Positions 23,999 to 36,170 of a DNA stretch of 64,000 nucleotides are shown one piece after another (the first letter of the stretch is position 1; the number at the start of each line of letters is the position of its first letter). The notes under the pieces were generated by a model, which saw only the letters and a list, made by a program, of their open reading frames with translations, was not told where the DNA came from and ran no database searches. The DNA comes from Epiperipatus broadwayi (taxonomy: Eukaryota; Onychophora; Udeonychophora; Euonychophora; Peripatidae): NCBI GenBank assembly GCA_028023455.1, contig JAQFVV010006231.1, positions 7,022,036 through 7,086,035 on the forward strand, in the 5' to 3' direction. The position numbers and the translations under genes are program-made.

Positions 23999-26732
23999 TT
24001 AGCACCTTTTTAGTCTCATTCAAATAAGTTACATACGAAAAACAATGTTTTAGTATATATTTTTGTAATTTTTATGTTATTTGTAAATTCTACATTATTC
24101 TTAATGTTTCATTGCATTGGAAATTGAATATCTAATTTTGAAATTATATGAATACAAACAATACGTGTCATTGAGTGAAAATAAAGTTAATATCATAATT
24201 CTCTAATAATTATTACTAATATTTGTAACTAAATTAATCATCTTTCTTCTTTCTCCTTTTTTTCTTCATTTTCTTTTACCAAAAGTCACTTAGACAACAC
24301 ATGACCCAACTCAAGTGAGCCTTTCATCATACTAATCCCTTTTCTGCATTTCCTATAATGAGATTGTGTGTATATGACATCATGTTTTGATTCTTTAATT
24401 ACACACAACAATTCTGAATACAATCTTTTTTTTAAAGTTTTTATTCATTTTTCCTGTTTTTTTTTCTTTCTTGGACTTAGAATGGATACAATTATTTACA
24501 AATAGTTGCTAATATAATAAACTTTTGCTAATATAAATATATCTGGATACATTTAGCTCTAATCATTGTGTCCTATATTTTTTTATTCTTTCTGCCATAC
24601 TATATATAAAAACGACAAATTGTTCTGCAGTACACATGCATTTCAGAAATAACATCCTTTGTCAGCTACCTTGGAATATTTCCAGAAAGTCATATAAATA
24701 CATACTGTTTATTTATTCACTTATTGAATGGATTTTTTAAATAGCATAACTATTAACAATATATCATAAGTGAACTTATACAGATCCCAACTAAAGACTC
24801 ATCTTTGCCACCATAGCATAGTTTGACAGTCATTATCAATTGTGTAGCAAAATGTGATTCATGTTTTGGGTTTGACATCTACATAGATCACATGGCTGCT
24901 AAATTCCATTTATGAAGCAAATAAGCATAATGACTATGACTTTCCTGAATCTATTAACATTTAGAAAGATCAAAAATCCCATTGTTTTTGTTGTTGGATT
25001 GGGGAGGGGTGGTTGTTTGAATTATAAGAATTCCATTTTTTACATTATAATTTTTGATAATAGATTCTTGGTTTAACAACCAAAATAGTGATCTTGATTT
25101 GAACTCAGTATTAGATGATGGAGTAATATCAGAGTTATTGGCAAGTCTGTTTAACTGCTTTTTATGCATTTTTTGTGAGGCAACTTCTCTTCTGATATCT
25201 GGCAGAGGAATATATAAAAGAACAGGAGGTAACTGCAAAGGAATAGGCAGTATAAGATTTCTCATGATAAAATTTTATTGACTATGCAGAAATTTAGTGT
25301 GGGAACTTTTTTACAAACAGAGACAATATCCACCAAGCAAAATATATTAGTGCTATAGAAACTTTCTGTAAAGTACTTGCATCAAAAGCCAAGGAATGCC
25401 AGATAACTTTTCAAGAAGATTATTCTTAGATATTAATTTTGATCTAATCTTAGATAAATGGGGGAAATAAGTTAGACTATGATCCAAGGCTACTTCTAAA
25501 TAGCATGATTAATATTATGTTTCAGTCTATTATTGCAAAATCTATATTCAAATTTTTATTGTTTCTTTGTTTAGATAAAAAATTGAACATAGTTTCTTCA
25601 CTGAATTAGGAATGAGCGAAGTCTTTGAAAAACATTTTCATCTTTTTCATATCCTTATTAGGAGATTTTTTTTATTTCAGGAAAGAAGCTTTTTTAACAA
25701 GTCAAAGCAATATTATCAGTGTAGATGAATTTCCTGCATTGTTTCTAGAAGATGCTGGATTCTAAAGTAGACCATTCTATGAAATTTTATATTTATTACA
25801 ATTATCACTTAGTGTCACCTGAATTTTTCAATTGGGGGGCATTTTCCATATAAATTAATAGTTTTCCTGCAATTAAGAATTTTAGTAACTTTTTTAAAAA
25901 AAAACATTTTTCAAATTAAATATAAATTGCGGTTAGATCAATAAAAGTAGCCTAAATTTTTATTTATTTTCAAAGTCATTTTCAATGTGAATGATTAAAA
26001 ATAAAAAGCACAATAGTCTGGATTAAACTCATCTTGTTGTATAATGGCTAGCTCTCAATTTCCGGGAAAATTCTTGCTAATATGATTCTTTCAAAAAGAT
26101 TGTAGGGGATACATAATAATAATATTGTTTATTTTTTTGGATCGTTGTTAATTTTATTCAATTTTAAACTCACTACAGTTTTGCTTTTATATCAAATCTT
26201 TAGAATAGTTTTCTTATGAATAATGTTACTGAATAGTTTTTTTAACTATGTTTTGGTTTAGATCTTACATTTTTTAAAAACTCTAAAATGTACTATTTGA
26301 TTCTGGTCCTTTTCTAGTTGAGTACAATCCAGAGTATGTTCAAGTTCATAAATATGGATACTGGTTTTATCAAATTGATATTAGAGGGAAATTGAGCAAG
26401 AAAAGTTGGGAATTTTGCTCTAATAATGCCTTTTCTCATTTTATCAATCTTAGGTTTAGAAATCTGATACATAAGATTGACAACCTGATCAGCAGTAATA
26501 GTAGTAGTTGTTTTAAAGATATTTTTTATATCCACCAAAATTTTGCTAAAGTTACCAGGCCTAATGATAAAATCTTACAAAATGTTGCTTCTCTATAGTC
26601 TTTATTCACTTTTCTGACATCATAAACAATTTTATAAGTATGTCAGCAATATCTGGATCTTTGATAGAGAAAAATTGACTACAAAAATTACTATTTTTAT
26701 TCTAATTTTAAATAGGTGACTTTCAATATTTA
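23999..26732. other. AT-rich stretch, no gene recognised
   Basis: Overlapping frames at 24954-25265 (minus, 103 codons) and 25054-25281 (plus) mirror each other in a slightly less AT-rich patch. The minus one starts MRNLILPIPLQLPPVLL. I recognise neither. A minus-strand frame at 26314-26538 is also unassigned. Decayed transposon sequence is likely. Confidence 0.3.
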
Positions 26733-27092
26733 CAAAGCAAAAACTCTCTATACATATTGCCACTCAGTGCAAGCAAGAGTAATCAATGGATGCCAGAAGG
26801 CTCGTGCATAAAATCCCCATCTAGTGCCTACTCACCCAATATCCCCAGACTAATTTCTGGCTTATGGCCTTCATCAGTGAGGAACCTTGGATCTGAGAGC
26901 ACTGCCAAAGGCCACAACCATAAAATACTCTGGGGATATTGGATGAGTAGGCACTAGATGGGATTTTATGCACAAGACTTCTGGCATCCATTGATTACTC
27001 TCGCTTGCACTGAGTGGCAGTACATATAGATAATTTTTGCCTGCTTTAGTAACAGTTAAGAGCAATCATAAGAAATAGTGATCATGTAATTT
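26733..27092. repeat. Foldback repeat FB-A, copy 3
   Basis: Same arms as copy 1: GAGTAATCAATGGATGCCAG at the left and CTGGCATCCATTGATTACTC at the right, with a loop near 26910. The right arm lacks one segment. The right flank extends into GCAATCATAAGAAATAGTGATCATG, the outer part shared with copies 1 and 4. Confidence 0.85.
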
Positions 27093-27536
27093 TCACAAAG
27101 GTAGAATCCTTTAATAACTGTTGTTAAGAGTTTGTAAAACCTATTATAGTAAGTGAAAATAGAAGCAATTCTATTAATATACTGTTCAAAATATCTAGTA
27201 TATAGACTCCAATTAGTTTTTCTTAAATTGTAACACAAATTAAGGATAACTTTCAACTATAGGAATATGCAAAGCTTTTTTTTTCATAAAAAAAGATGCA
27301 GGAACTCATTTCTTGTCAAGCTTTTTACTAAAAAAAATTATATTCAAATATCATTTAAATAAAATTTAAAGCAGCTTTTCCGATGCTATGAAGCAAATAA
27401 AAAAATTAAACAAAATTTATTATATTTTTTTAAATTTTAGACATGTCAAATCTATAAAGTTAAATAAACAAGTACAAATATACAACTGATAAAATGTAAA
27501 ATGAAATTGTAAAACTTTATATAACTGAATAAAAGT
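27093..27536. other. AT-rich spacer
   Basis: Lies between FB-A copy 3 and the hAT C-terminus and may include the hAT element's 3' untranslated part. No terminal repeat identified. Confidence 0.3.
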
Positions 27537-29575
27537 TTATAGTGATTTCCAAAGTTTTATCCAATTCTCATCTGACAAATTGTCTCGATTCATTTTCTTA
27601 GTATTAGTGTCTATGGCTGAATAAAAATGTCAAAGATGATCTGACAAGTTTGATGAATGAAAGTGCCAAACCTGTTTTGATTTTTAATGAAAATCTTATT
27701 GGGGTAATAACTAGATTCTTTTTCAAAAACATGTGTTTGCATCGAGAAATATGGAAGTTGTCCATCTATTGAAGAAATGGGAATAGAATTCAGAGTAAAT
27801 ATCAAATGTAATAGTTTTTCATGATGTTTTTCAAGAATATATTCATGAAATCTATAAATCATTTCTCTTTCATTTAATTGTAGTCTGGTTGTCATTTCTA
27901 ATTTCTATCTCTTCAAATATGAACTGAATATCAATGTTATCAGGCCAATATTTTGGTCAAGTATATGATCACAAAGTGCAAACTCAACATCTTTGGTATC
28001 TAGCATCCTTTTTCCTATTAACTCTTTCAATGTTGTATAAAATGTTTTCAAGTCAATAGGAGTATCATTTTTTGAAACTTTTGTGTGAAGTGAAACTCCA
28101 CAAAAATGCAGATTGTGTACAAAATTCTGTTTTCTTTTTTCAAAAACTTGAACTAGCATTTATTTTTCGATTTGCAATGTAAAGGTTCACATTGCAATCT
28201 TGTAGGTCCAAACTTACTTTTGACAATTCTTGGAGTGCATCATCCATCAGCACTAGATTCAATAAAAAGGCTGTAAATGTTATTATATCTTTAAACCATT
28301 GTAAATACATCTATCATTTTTATTTCTTGTAGAATCATTCATTACTTCTTCAAAATGATGCACAAGAAATTCAAAATTATTCCATATAGCTGAAAACCAT
28401 ACATCTAAACTCTTCCAATTTTTAGCAGCTCAATGCCTAGTAGTTTGCACATTTATGTAACTATTATTTTTTGATGACACATAGTATAAAACATAAAATT
28501 TATCAATAAATAATTTGAATCTATTGATTCCTGAAATTTTCTTTACATCATTTATTGATAATTCTACTCTATGATTATCACAATGCCAAACTATAATGGA
28601 AGGAAATTTTTGTGTTAGCAATTCTTTCATTCCACTTTTACATTCTAACATCACAGCAGTGCTATCACATGCTACCAAATTTAAATATTTTTTTAAATAA
28701 TCTTTTGTCATCCCATTAAATTTAAGACATTAGAGTAAGGATTCAAATATTTCTTTTGCCATTACATTTGCAAGTTCAATCAAGTCTAAAAATAAATTAA
28801 TCAGTGAATTCATTTCAACACTTTTGCTACAGCATCGAACAAACACAATAAGGGTGATTTTTTTGCTTATGGTAGTTGATTCATCAATTATTAATGAAAT
28901 TATATTTTCTAATTGAACAATTTCTCTAAATACATTTTTTCTCATTTCATCACTTATATGATTCATGATATTAATGCATGTATTTGTTGAATGAAGAATA
29001 CAACCTATTTCAATTCCATTCAGTTCTTGCAGATCAATTTTACTTTTAAAATAATGATTGATTTTCCTTTTCTATTTTATATGCAGTTTGAAAATTTTTT
29101 TCTGATAGTTTTTGTGAGTTAATCATTTTCAAAAAATGTTTTCAATCTTCCTTTTTTTCAGCTTCGAAAATAATTTTAACACTGCTTTGTGTGCAGCAGA
29201 TTCTCTGTGATCAAAAATTTTTTTTCGAAGTGAGCTCAATTGTAACTTCCTATCTTTCCTAGAATAGGTGATTTCATTGTTGGCCCATTCTTTGGAAATT
29301 TTCATTCCCATTGTCACTTTCATTCCAAAAGTTATAACATTTCTGCAAGGTGTGCAGGCAAGTTTCATTTTGTGTAGGTTCAACCATTCATTTTTTGAGC
29401 AAAAATCATTTTTTTGATCTAATGACCAGCAATCCAGCCAATCATTTTGAGTTTAGCATTGCATTTCAAGATCTGTTTGAAATGATTCAGAAACATCAAC
29501 CTGCACCAATATTTCCTTATTTTCTGTTATCATTTTGGACTTTTTTATTAGTGGGACCAATGGTTGAGATGTAAC
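27537..29575 (-). pseudogene. hAT transposase pseudogene, KIAA1586-like
   Basis: Minus-strand pieces in N-to-C order give a whole transposase. The N-terminal leader is near 29575-29480. A zinc-finger region follows: DFCSKNEWLNLHKMKLACTP at about 29350-29410, then KEWANNEI and HRESAAHKAV. Next is IISLIIDESTTIS, holding the first catalytic Asp. Then come LVACDSTAVMLECKSG with the second Asp and IIVWHCDNHRVELS with the family CxxH motif. The C-terminus is NLSDENWIKLWKSL and TAA at 27537-27539. About five frameshifts or stops separate the pieces. The family includes cut-and-paste transposases and domesticated relatives such as KIAA1586; nothing here suggests a conserved host gene. I found no convincing TIRs or 8-bp TSD. 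Confidence 0.8.
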
Positions 29576-30265
29576 TGGAAATGTTTTTTTATTTTTAAAC
29601 TTGGGGTAAACTTTTACACTAAAAAATAAATTAATTAAAAATAATTTTATTTGAGAATAAAGAAATTAAATATTCAATCACAAACATAAAATGTTACTGG
29701 CTGCACAAGTGTCATTGTAATCAGTCATTGACCACCAGTGACCAATGGGAACATGGACGAGTCCACTTCTCACTATATGAGAGTGCCAATTCTAAATCCA
29801 TCCATATTTCATCTGCTTCATAAAACATTTTTTATGTGTTTGAATTATATAAATGTTTAAAACATTAAAAAGACACTTAAAAAAGTGCCTGAATGCTGTT
29901 CTACTGTATTAAGTGGCAAAAAAAAGCCCTGGGAATATGGATTCCAAAAGTAAATAGTCTTGGTTTATATTTGTTATGGGGAAATGATCAAGTATCAAAA
30001 AGTAATGATGAATTATTTTGTGTCAAAATAAAACAAATTAGGAGTTATTCCTGCTCCCCATTTTTCTGAATGTATGCTTGTTGTTTATATCCATCCATTT
30101 CAGCTTGACTCTCATTTTCCAAAAAAACTATTATGAGAATTGAAATATCTTATAAATATAGAAAATATAGAAAGAATGGGAAAAGGAGAATAGAGCCAAT
30201 TTATATTGGGAAGTTTGTAAATATTGTGTACATAAAAATTACGTCTGAATGATGATTATAAAACC
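29576..30265. other. AT-rich spacer, nothing recognised
   Basis: A less AT-rich patch around 29690-29830 (GACCACCAGTGACCAATGGG) has no recognised identity and could hold a remnant of the hAT 5' end. Confidence 0.3.
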
Positions 30266-30273
30266 ATTTAAAT

Positions 30274-30729
30274 CAGTAGTCTTCAACCACCAGGCCGCAG
30301 AAGTTTTTTGCTGGTCCATGCTAGATTGGCAAAAAAGTTTGTAATAAGAAAATAATAAGATTTTAAACTTTTAATTAATATAAACAATTTTTATTTATTT
30401 TTTGATTGCACTTTTACCTGATTAAAAAAAAAGAAACAGAACAAAAACAAAATCTAATCAATCTTACATAAATTAATTTGTTTTTCTAGTTATCACAGAT
30501 ATTTAAGGGGGGGGGGGTAGAATTAATTTTTTTTATTACTTTTTTAAAAAAGTTCAAAAATTTTTTTTTTAAAAAGTTTTTTATTATACAAACTCCATAT
30601 ATATATAACTTCATCTAAGGCTAAGCTGTTTACATCTTTAAGAAAATTTATCTATAGACTTCTGCTGGTTCGCGAAACCTTATCCTTATTTTTATTGGTC
30701 TGCAGGCATGAAAAGGTTGAAGACCACTG
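30274..30729. mobile_element. hAT-type MITE with perfect 8-bp TSD
   Basis: This 456-bp element begins CAGTAGTCTTCAACCACCAG and ends with the inverted match ending GGTTGAAGACCACTG. ATTTAAAT flanks it exactly at 30266-30273 and 30730-30737. CAGTGGTCTTCAACC ends with 8-bp TSDs are classic for Charlie-type hAT elements, which need a transposase supplied in trans. The interior carries homopolymer tracts, including a G run near 30508-30517, and no coding capacity. Confidence 0.9.
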
Positions 30730-30737
30730 ATTTAAAT

Positions 30738-32026
30738 TACCTTCATTAGAGATTTCTTACTTTATAAGATGATTTGAAACAAAAGTAGTTCATACCATGT
30801 TTAGAGTGCATTTTATTGATAATCAGGATAAATCTAGAAATTTTAAAATGTACATTATTAAAAGAATGATGAAGCTCCTGAAATACTATTATTTCAATAT
30901 TGTTCTGATTAATGTGTACATCTCCACTTTTGATTTGATATATATTCAATATATAGTTAGTTAAAAATGGTAAATTATAAAAATTAATAGTGCAATAGTA
31001 TATGCTGTGCAGCTGTTTATATTTATATGGAGTGTGATTTGACTTTTTTTTTGTAATATAACAGCCATAGTAAAAATATAAAATGCTTGATGATGGAACT
31101 GATATCTTTTTACATTTAAGTCAAGATGTCTATTATTTTATGCTAATATAATAAACTTTATAATGTATTTGTGAAGAAAACATTTTCTTTAATATTTTAT
31201 CATGATATTCATTTATTGTTAAACTTCCTTCATTTCATACTTTTTAAAATGTACACAAATAAATTCAAAATACAGTAGTTTTTATTTTATTTTTAATCTT
31301 GTTATTCCTTAATTTTAAAAGAATGTTGTTTTTATATTTATTTGTTTTCTTTTATATAGATAACAAAAAATATTTATAATTTTCTTTATAAAAATTTTTT
31401 TATTATATAAAAAAAAACTACAGTACTTTAAATTATTATTATTTGTTAAAATATTTATTTTTTCCCCACTATTTGTTTTAAAAAATGGTATATGCTTTCC
31501 ATATATATTATTTATTTGTATAAAAGATTTTAGCATAATAATAATAAGGATTTAATTATAAAAATAAAAATGATAAAGTATTGCCCTGTGATAGAGCTAA
31601 AGGTCCCTATTCCAACTACAATCCGCCATTTTCTCTTCTCAAACATCACAAACTCATAAAGGAATAGATATTTGATTATTTTTATATAAATTTTAATTAA
31701 TTTTATTTATAAAAATTTCATACAAAGGGGAAAAAATAACACAGTTTTTAGAAAAAAATAAATAAAAATTTTATTTTTTATAAAAGAGAACAAATGAATA
31801 CCAAAAAATTATTTAAAATAAAATAATAATTAAAAAAAAAAAACAATATTTAAACAGGATTAAAAACATTTTGGAATTTAATTACATACACTTTAGAAAA
31901 TATATAATTAAAATAAATTTAACAAAAATAAATTTTTAAAAGCTTATTAAGCAAAAGATTACTAATATCAAAAGATATAATTTTCTTCTTCTTTTTTTCC
32001 TATATATTGATTTCTACTTTAACATA
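30738..32026. other. Very AT-rich stretch, no gene recognised
   Basis: Long A and T tracts. The short frames here are low in complexity. Confidence 0.4.
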
Positions 32027-32078
32027 TACCATTTACACCTTTCTTATCAATACTCTTTATTTATATCAAAACTAACAG

Positions 32079-32105
32079 TTTCGACTGTCCTTCAGTCATC
32101 ATCAG
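32079..32105 (-). ncRNA. Hammerhead-like ribozyme core (degenerate)
   Basis: Read on the minus strand: CTGATGA, one extra T, stem GACTG, loop AAGGA, stem CAGTC, then GAAAC. Stem II pairs perfectly. After GAAAC a 4-bp stem III can form (AAAC/GTTT, loop TGTTA) with GTT in the cleavage-site position. A canonical core has no extra base between CTGATGA and stem II, and I see no good stem I pairing, so activity is doubtful. Confidence 0.45.
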
Positions 32106-32196
32106 AGCTACAATATTCAAATATATAATTATATAATAAATTATGTATTTGAATATGTGTTTAAGTGTATTAATTATATATTTGAATATTGTAGCT

Positions 32197-32223
32197 CTGA
32201 TGATAACTGCAGGATAGTCGAAA
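32197..32223 (+). ncRNA. Hammerhead-like ribozyme core, second arm
   Basis: Plus-strand counterpart: CTGATGATAACTGCAGGATAG, then TC and GAAA. Substitutions weaken stem II relative to the left arm. Its catalytic core matches the left copy, including the extra T. Confidence 0.35.
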
Positions 32224-32284
32224 TTGTTAGTTTTGATATGAATAAAGAGTATTGATAAAGTGTTTAAGAAAGGTGTAAATGGTA

Positions 32285-33454
32285 TAATATCAAAAGATGA
32301 AAAAATAGATTATCTATTCTATTGATGTAAAAAGATTTATACATAGTTTTCAGGATTGTACGATGCTAACAAAAAAAATGTTTCTTTAATATAAAGTTTA
32401 TACATAAATTTTAATCTAGTTTTTTGATAATGAAAATTTTGATTTAATTTTGTTACAAAGGGTAACTTTTATTGTAATTCAATTTTTTTAGATTTAAAAT
32501 GTAAATGTATTAAAAGTATGCATATATTAAATATATATATATATAATAAATGTATATTAAAATTATCCTTCCTTCATGAATAATGTATATAATGCTAAAA
32601 ACATTAGATTGCAAAGTAGAAATAATTTTTTTCCTGAAGAAAAAAATAGGAGTGATATAAGCATAAAAATTAAATACTTTATTCTATTTTATTGACCCTG
32701 AATCAAATGAGGGAACTAAAAAGAATTGTATAAAGAATTTTCAGAAGAAATAAAAATTCTATTCAAATATAAATAACTATAATTAATATTTTTATTCATA
32801 GATACAATAATTAAATAAATGATTTCATTTTTAAAAACTATCTTTGCATTATTATATATTTTCAAAAAAGTTTAACATTTATGTTCAACAAAAATTTAAT
32901 ACAAATTTTAATCAATAAAATATCAATAATGTAATATTATTTTAATTAAGTACTGAAATGAATTTTCATATTGAAAGATTGAGTTAAATTTCTGAAGATA
33001 ATACAAATATAAAACACATAATGATTAAAAATTTTATTAGCACTTATGATCAGTCTTCATCAGCATCTAAATCCAAACTATAATAAAATGTTCAAAATTA
33101 AGGATCTGATGCCATTGTTGTTTTTATAATAATAGTAATAATCGTAACAATAATAATAAAACTATTATTCTATTCAACAATCAATCACAATTTTAAAAGG
33201 ACATCTTCGTATGTAATGTAACACTTTAATCTTTTTGTATAATTAAAATTACTAAAAGATTTGCCAAGGATCCATCAGTAGTATATTCCATTTGATTTTT
33301 ATATCTGACAATATTCTTATACTTCAAGAAACATACAAAATGTCAGTTGTATTGTCTTTACATTAAATTTACACAAATTATCCAAAATAACTATTATTAT
33401 TATTATACATCTTTGTAAATTGACTTTTTTAAGACTAGTAATATGAGGACTCAT
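32285..33454. other. AT-rich spacer
   Basis: On the minus strand at 33025-33063 a sequence reads GATGCTGATGAAGACTGATC, then AGTGCTAATAAAAT. This resembles a PLE terminal region that has lost the GAAA part of a hammerhead. Otherwise nothing recognised. Confidence 0.3.
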
Positions 33455-33640
33455 TAAATCATCATCATCATCATCAACCATTATCGATCCACTGCAGGAT
33501 GAAGGTCACTCCAAGTTCAATCCATCTTTTCCTATCTTTAGCTTCTCTTCTCCACATCACCCCTGCACACATGTGGTCTCTTTCTGGGTCTTTTACTATC
33601 TCTTGGAATCCAGTTTAAAATTTCAATTGTCCATCTGTTA

Positions 33641-35400
33641 TCATCTCTTCAGTCTTTTAATTTTTTCAATGAGATCAGTAACACCTGTTTGTTCTCTTAT
33701 CCATACATTGCGTTTTTGATCCCTTCTTGTTACTCTCAACATGCATCTCTCCATACTTCGTTGAGTGGTCTGAAGTCTCTGTATTGCTCTTCTATTAAGC
33801 ATCCAAGTCTCAGATCCATGAGTAAGAACTGGCAAAACACATTTATTAAAAATCTTCCTCTTCAAACACATAGGCATATTTCCTTTTAGTATCAAATTAT
33901 TTCTACCAAAAGCACTTCAACCAAGTTTAATTCTATGATTAATTTCATCCATTATATTTCCATCTGTATTAATAATCTGACCAAGGTATTTGTAACGGTT
34001 AACTTCTTCTAACTCATCATAATCAATCTTTATTTTCATATTTTGAGAAAATCTATTAAACATTACTTTAGTCTTTTTAGCATTTATCTTTAGTCCTACT
34101 TTCCTACTTTCATCTGATAACTCCTGCAACATTTCCTGTAGCTCTAAAGCATTATTTGCAAAAACAACTACATCATCTGCAAAATCTAAATGACTTAAAT
34201 AATCTCCATTTATTTTCACTCTTTTAGCTTCTCATTTTAATCCACAAAATACTTCTTGCAGCACTGCTGTAAAAAGTTTTGGAGATATGGAGTCACCCTG
34301 TCTTACACCCTTTTCAATGTTGATTTTCCTACTATCATTATGTAATCTCATTGTTGCTGTTGCATTTTTATAAATATTCTTTAAAATATGACAATATCCT
34401 GGATCTATACCTTGATGATCCAATGCTTTAATCACTGAAGAAATGTTTATAGAATCAAATGCCTTTTCATAGTCTACAAATCCTAAGCATAATGGCAACT
34501 CATATTCATTTGTTTTTTCTATAATTACTCTCAATACCTGGACATGATCTACTGTACTAAAACTACTTTTAAATCCAGCTTGTTCTCTTGATTGGTGGAA
34601 ATCCAGTGTTTTCTGTAGACGAGTTGTAAATATCTTAGTAAAAATTTTGTATAAAACTGATAAAAGACTGATAGGTCTGTAATTTCTAATATCTTCTTTA
34701 TCATCTTTTTTAAATATTAATATTAATACTGCATTCTTCCAATCATCTGGTACATCTTTATCATTTAGACATTTGGTATATAACTTTGCTAAAAAAAATT
34801 CTATTTCTTCACCTGCTTGTTTTAATATGTCAATTACAATTCCATCATTACCTGGAGCCTTTCCTTTCTTCATACTTTTAATTGCATGTCTCACTTCTTC
34901 ATTTAAAATTCTGGGCAATTCGGAAGATATAATATGTATAGGATGCACTTATTCTTTATTATTATATAATTCTTGATAGAAGTCTTCTACACATTTTATA
35001 ATGTCATCTCTCCTTTTTAGTAATAATGCCATCTTTTTTTCTTATTGCAGATATAAATTTCCTACCAATACCAAAATGTTGTTTTACACTCTTTAGACTT
35101 CTATTCTCTTCTACAGATTTCCTTGCTAGTTCACAATTATACTTTCTTATATCATTTTCAACTCTTTTCCACACCATTTTACAAAATTCGAGATATTCAA
35201 TCTTTTTTAATGCATCATTGTTGTATATTCTCATATTCCTTCTTTTCTTCATAAATGCTCTAGTCTCAGTAGAAATTTTACTGGTCAATTGCTGCTTTTT
35301 TCTACCAGCTATCTTTGTTGCAGTTTTTAAAAGTGTATCGCTTATTTTCCTATTAAGGTCATTCAAATCTGAATCATGTTCAAAATCTACTAATACTTGA
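33641..35400 (-). pseudogene. RTE reverse transcriptase ORF with two TGA codons and one frameshift
   Basis: The linker frame (35400-35004) ends KKDGIITKKER, and a frameshift leads into RT. RT motifs in order: AIKSMKKGKAPGNDGI, YRPISLLSVLYKIF, FVDYEKAFDS, GVRQGDSISP and FADDVVVFA with the catalytic DD. After RT come GLKINAKKTKVMFN and VLPVLTHGSETWML with QRLQTTQRSMERCMLRVTRR. From 34948 to 33641 a single frame is interrupted only by TGA at 34232-34234 and 33917-33919. Both fall where relatives have Trp; the 47.7-kb copy reads KLGWSAFG at the second site. Reverse transcriptase copies element RNA into the nicked target. The few lesions make it the youngest LINE in the window, though inactive. 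Confidence 0.85.
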
Positions 35401-35559
35401 AACCGATTTGTAAGTTCTAATTTAAATTCATTAGAATGTTTCTGAAGATTAGGAATATCAATGGTAAATATTGTTTTTCTTAATAATTTTTGTCTTTCTA
35501 GTTTTGCATTAACATGTATCTTACATCTTACTAATCGGTGATCACTGACAATCTTGAAA

Positions 35560-36170
35560 TACGTATTTTCGGTTAGTCAAAATATAATACAATTCTGCTG
35601 TACCTTCATTTGGATGCTTCCATGTCCATTTCCTTTTAACATTTTTCTCAAAAAAATAATTCATAATATAAAGTTTTTTTTTCTCTGCAAACTCCACTGT
35701 CTATGTCCTCTCTCATTTCTATTACCATTTGTTTACCAATTCTAGCATTAAAGTTTCCCATAACAATTTTAAAATGTTGTTTACTCTGATAAAAAGCCTT
35801 TTGTACATCCATATAAAAATCTTCTATAACTTCATCACTATGAGAACTTGTTGGGGCATAAACCTGAATTATCTGCATTTGGTATCTGCTATTAAGTTGT
35901 AAAACTAATCTTGCTATTCTGTCTGATACACCATCAATCTCCACTATGTTATTCTTCCATTTTTTATTTATAATGAATCCTACTCTACTTGTATTTCCAA
36001 TATTTGTGCCTTTATAGTAGAGTATATATCCACTTTTTAAATCAATTGTTTCTTCACCTTTTTTTCTAACTTCACAAAGTCCAATAATATCCCATTTAAT
36101 ATAAGACAGTTCTTCTTCTAACTCTTGCAATCTTCCTTCACTTGAAAGTGATCTGCAGTTGTAAGTACCT
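35560..36170 (-). pseudogene. RTE endonuclease domain (APE type), broken
   Basis: The domain opens GTYNCRSLSSEGRLQELEEE, then IKWDIIGLCEVRKKGEE (catalytic Glu of the CEVR motif present), GFIINKKWK, IQVYAPTSSHSDE and GNFNARIGK. The family motif is GDFNA, so the catalytic Asp has become Asn. The frame breaks near 35650; WTWKHPNEGTAELYYILTNR continues in another frame to about 35560. The domain nicks target DNA to prime reverse transcription. No ATG was found; the conserved region is open upstream of 36130 to a TGA near 36210, so the original start is lost. Confidence 0.8.

Larger units (their letters stand above)
32027..32284. repeat. Palindromic repeat with two facing hammerhead-like motifs
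   Basis: Arms of roughly 110 bp are inverted around 32140. The left starts TACCATTTACACCTTTCTTA and the right ends with its complement. Each arm contains a CTGATGA ... GAAA motif (32079-32105 minus, 32197-32223 plus), then an AT-rich stretch with AATAAAG. The layout resembles the terminal repeats of Penelope-like elements, which are known to carry hammerhead ribozymes, here in inverted pairing. Confidence 0.75.

Noticed and set aside
26757-27065. Frames inside FB-A copy 3 (plus and minus)
   Set aside because: Both come from the inverted arms of the repeat.
29350-29574. 74-codon plus-strand frame
   Set aside because: Antisense of the hAT N-terminal region.
35026-35400. 124-codon plus-strand hydrophobic frame
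   Set aside because: Antisense of the RTE linker; Phe/Leu-rich because it complements Lys/Glu codons.
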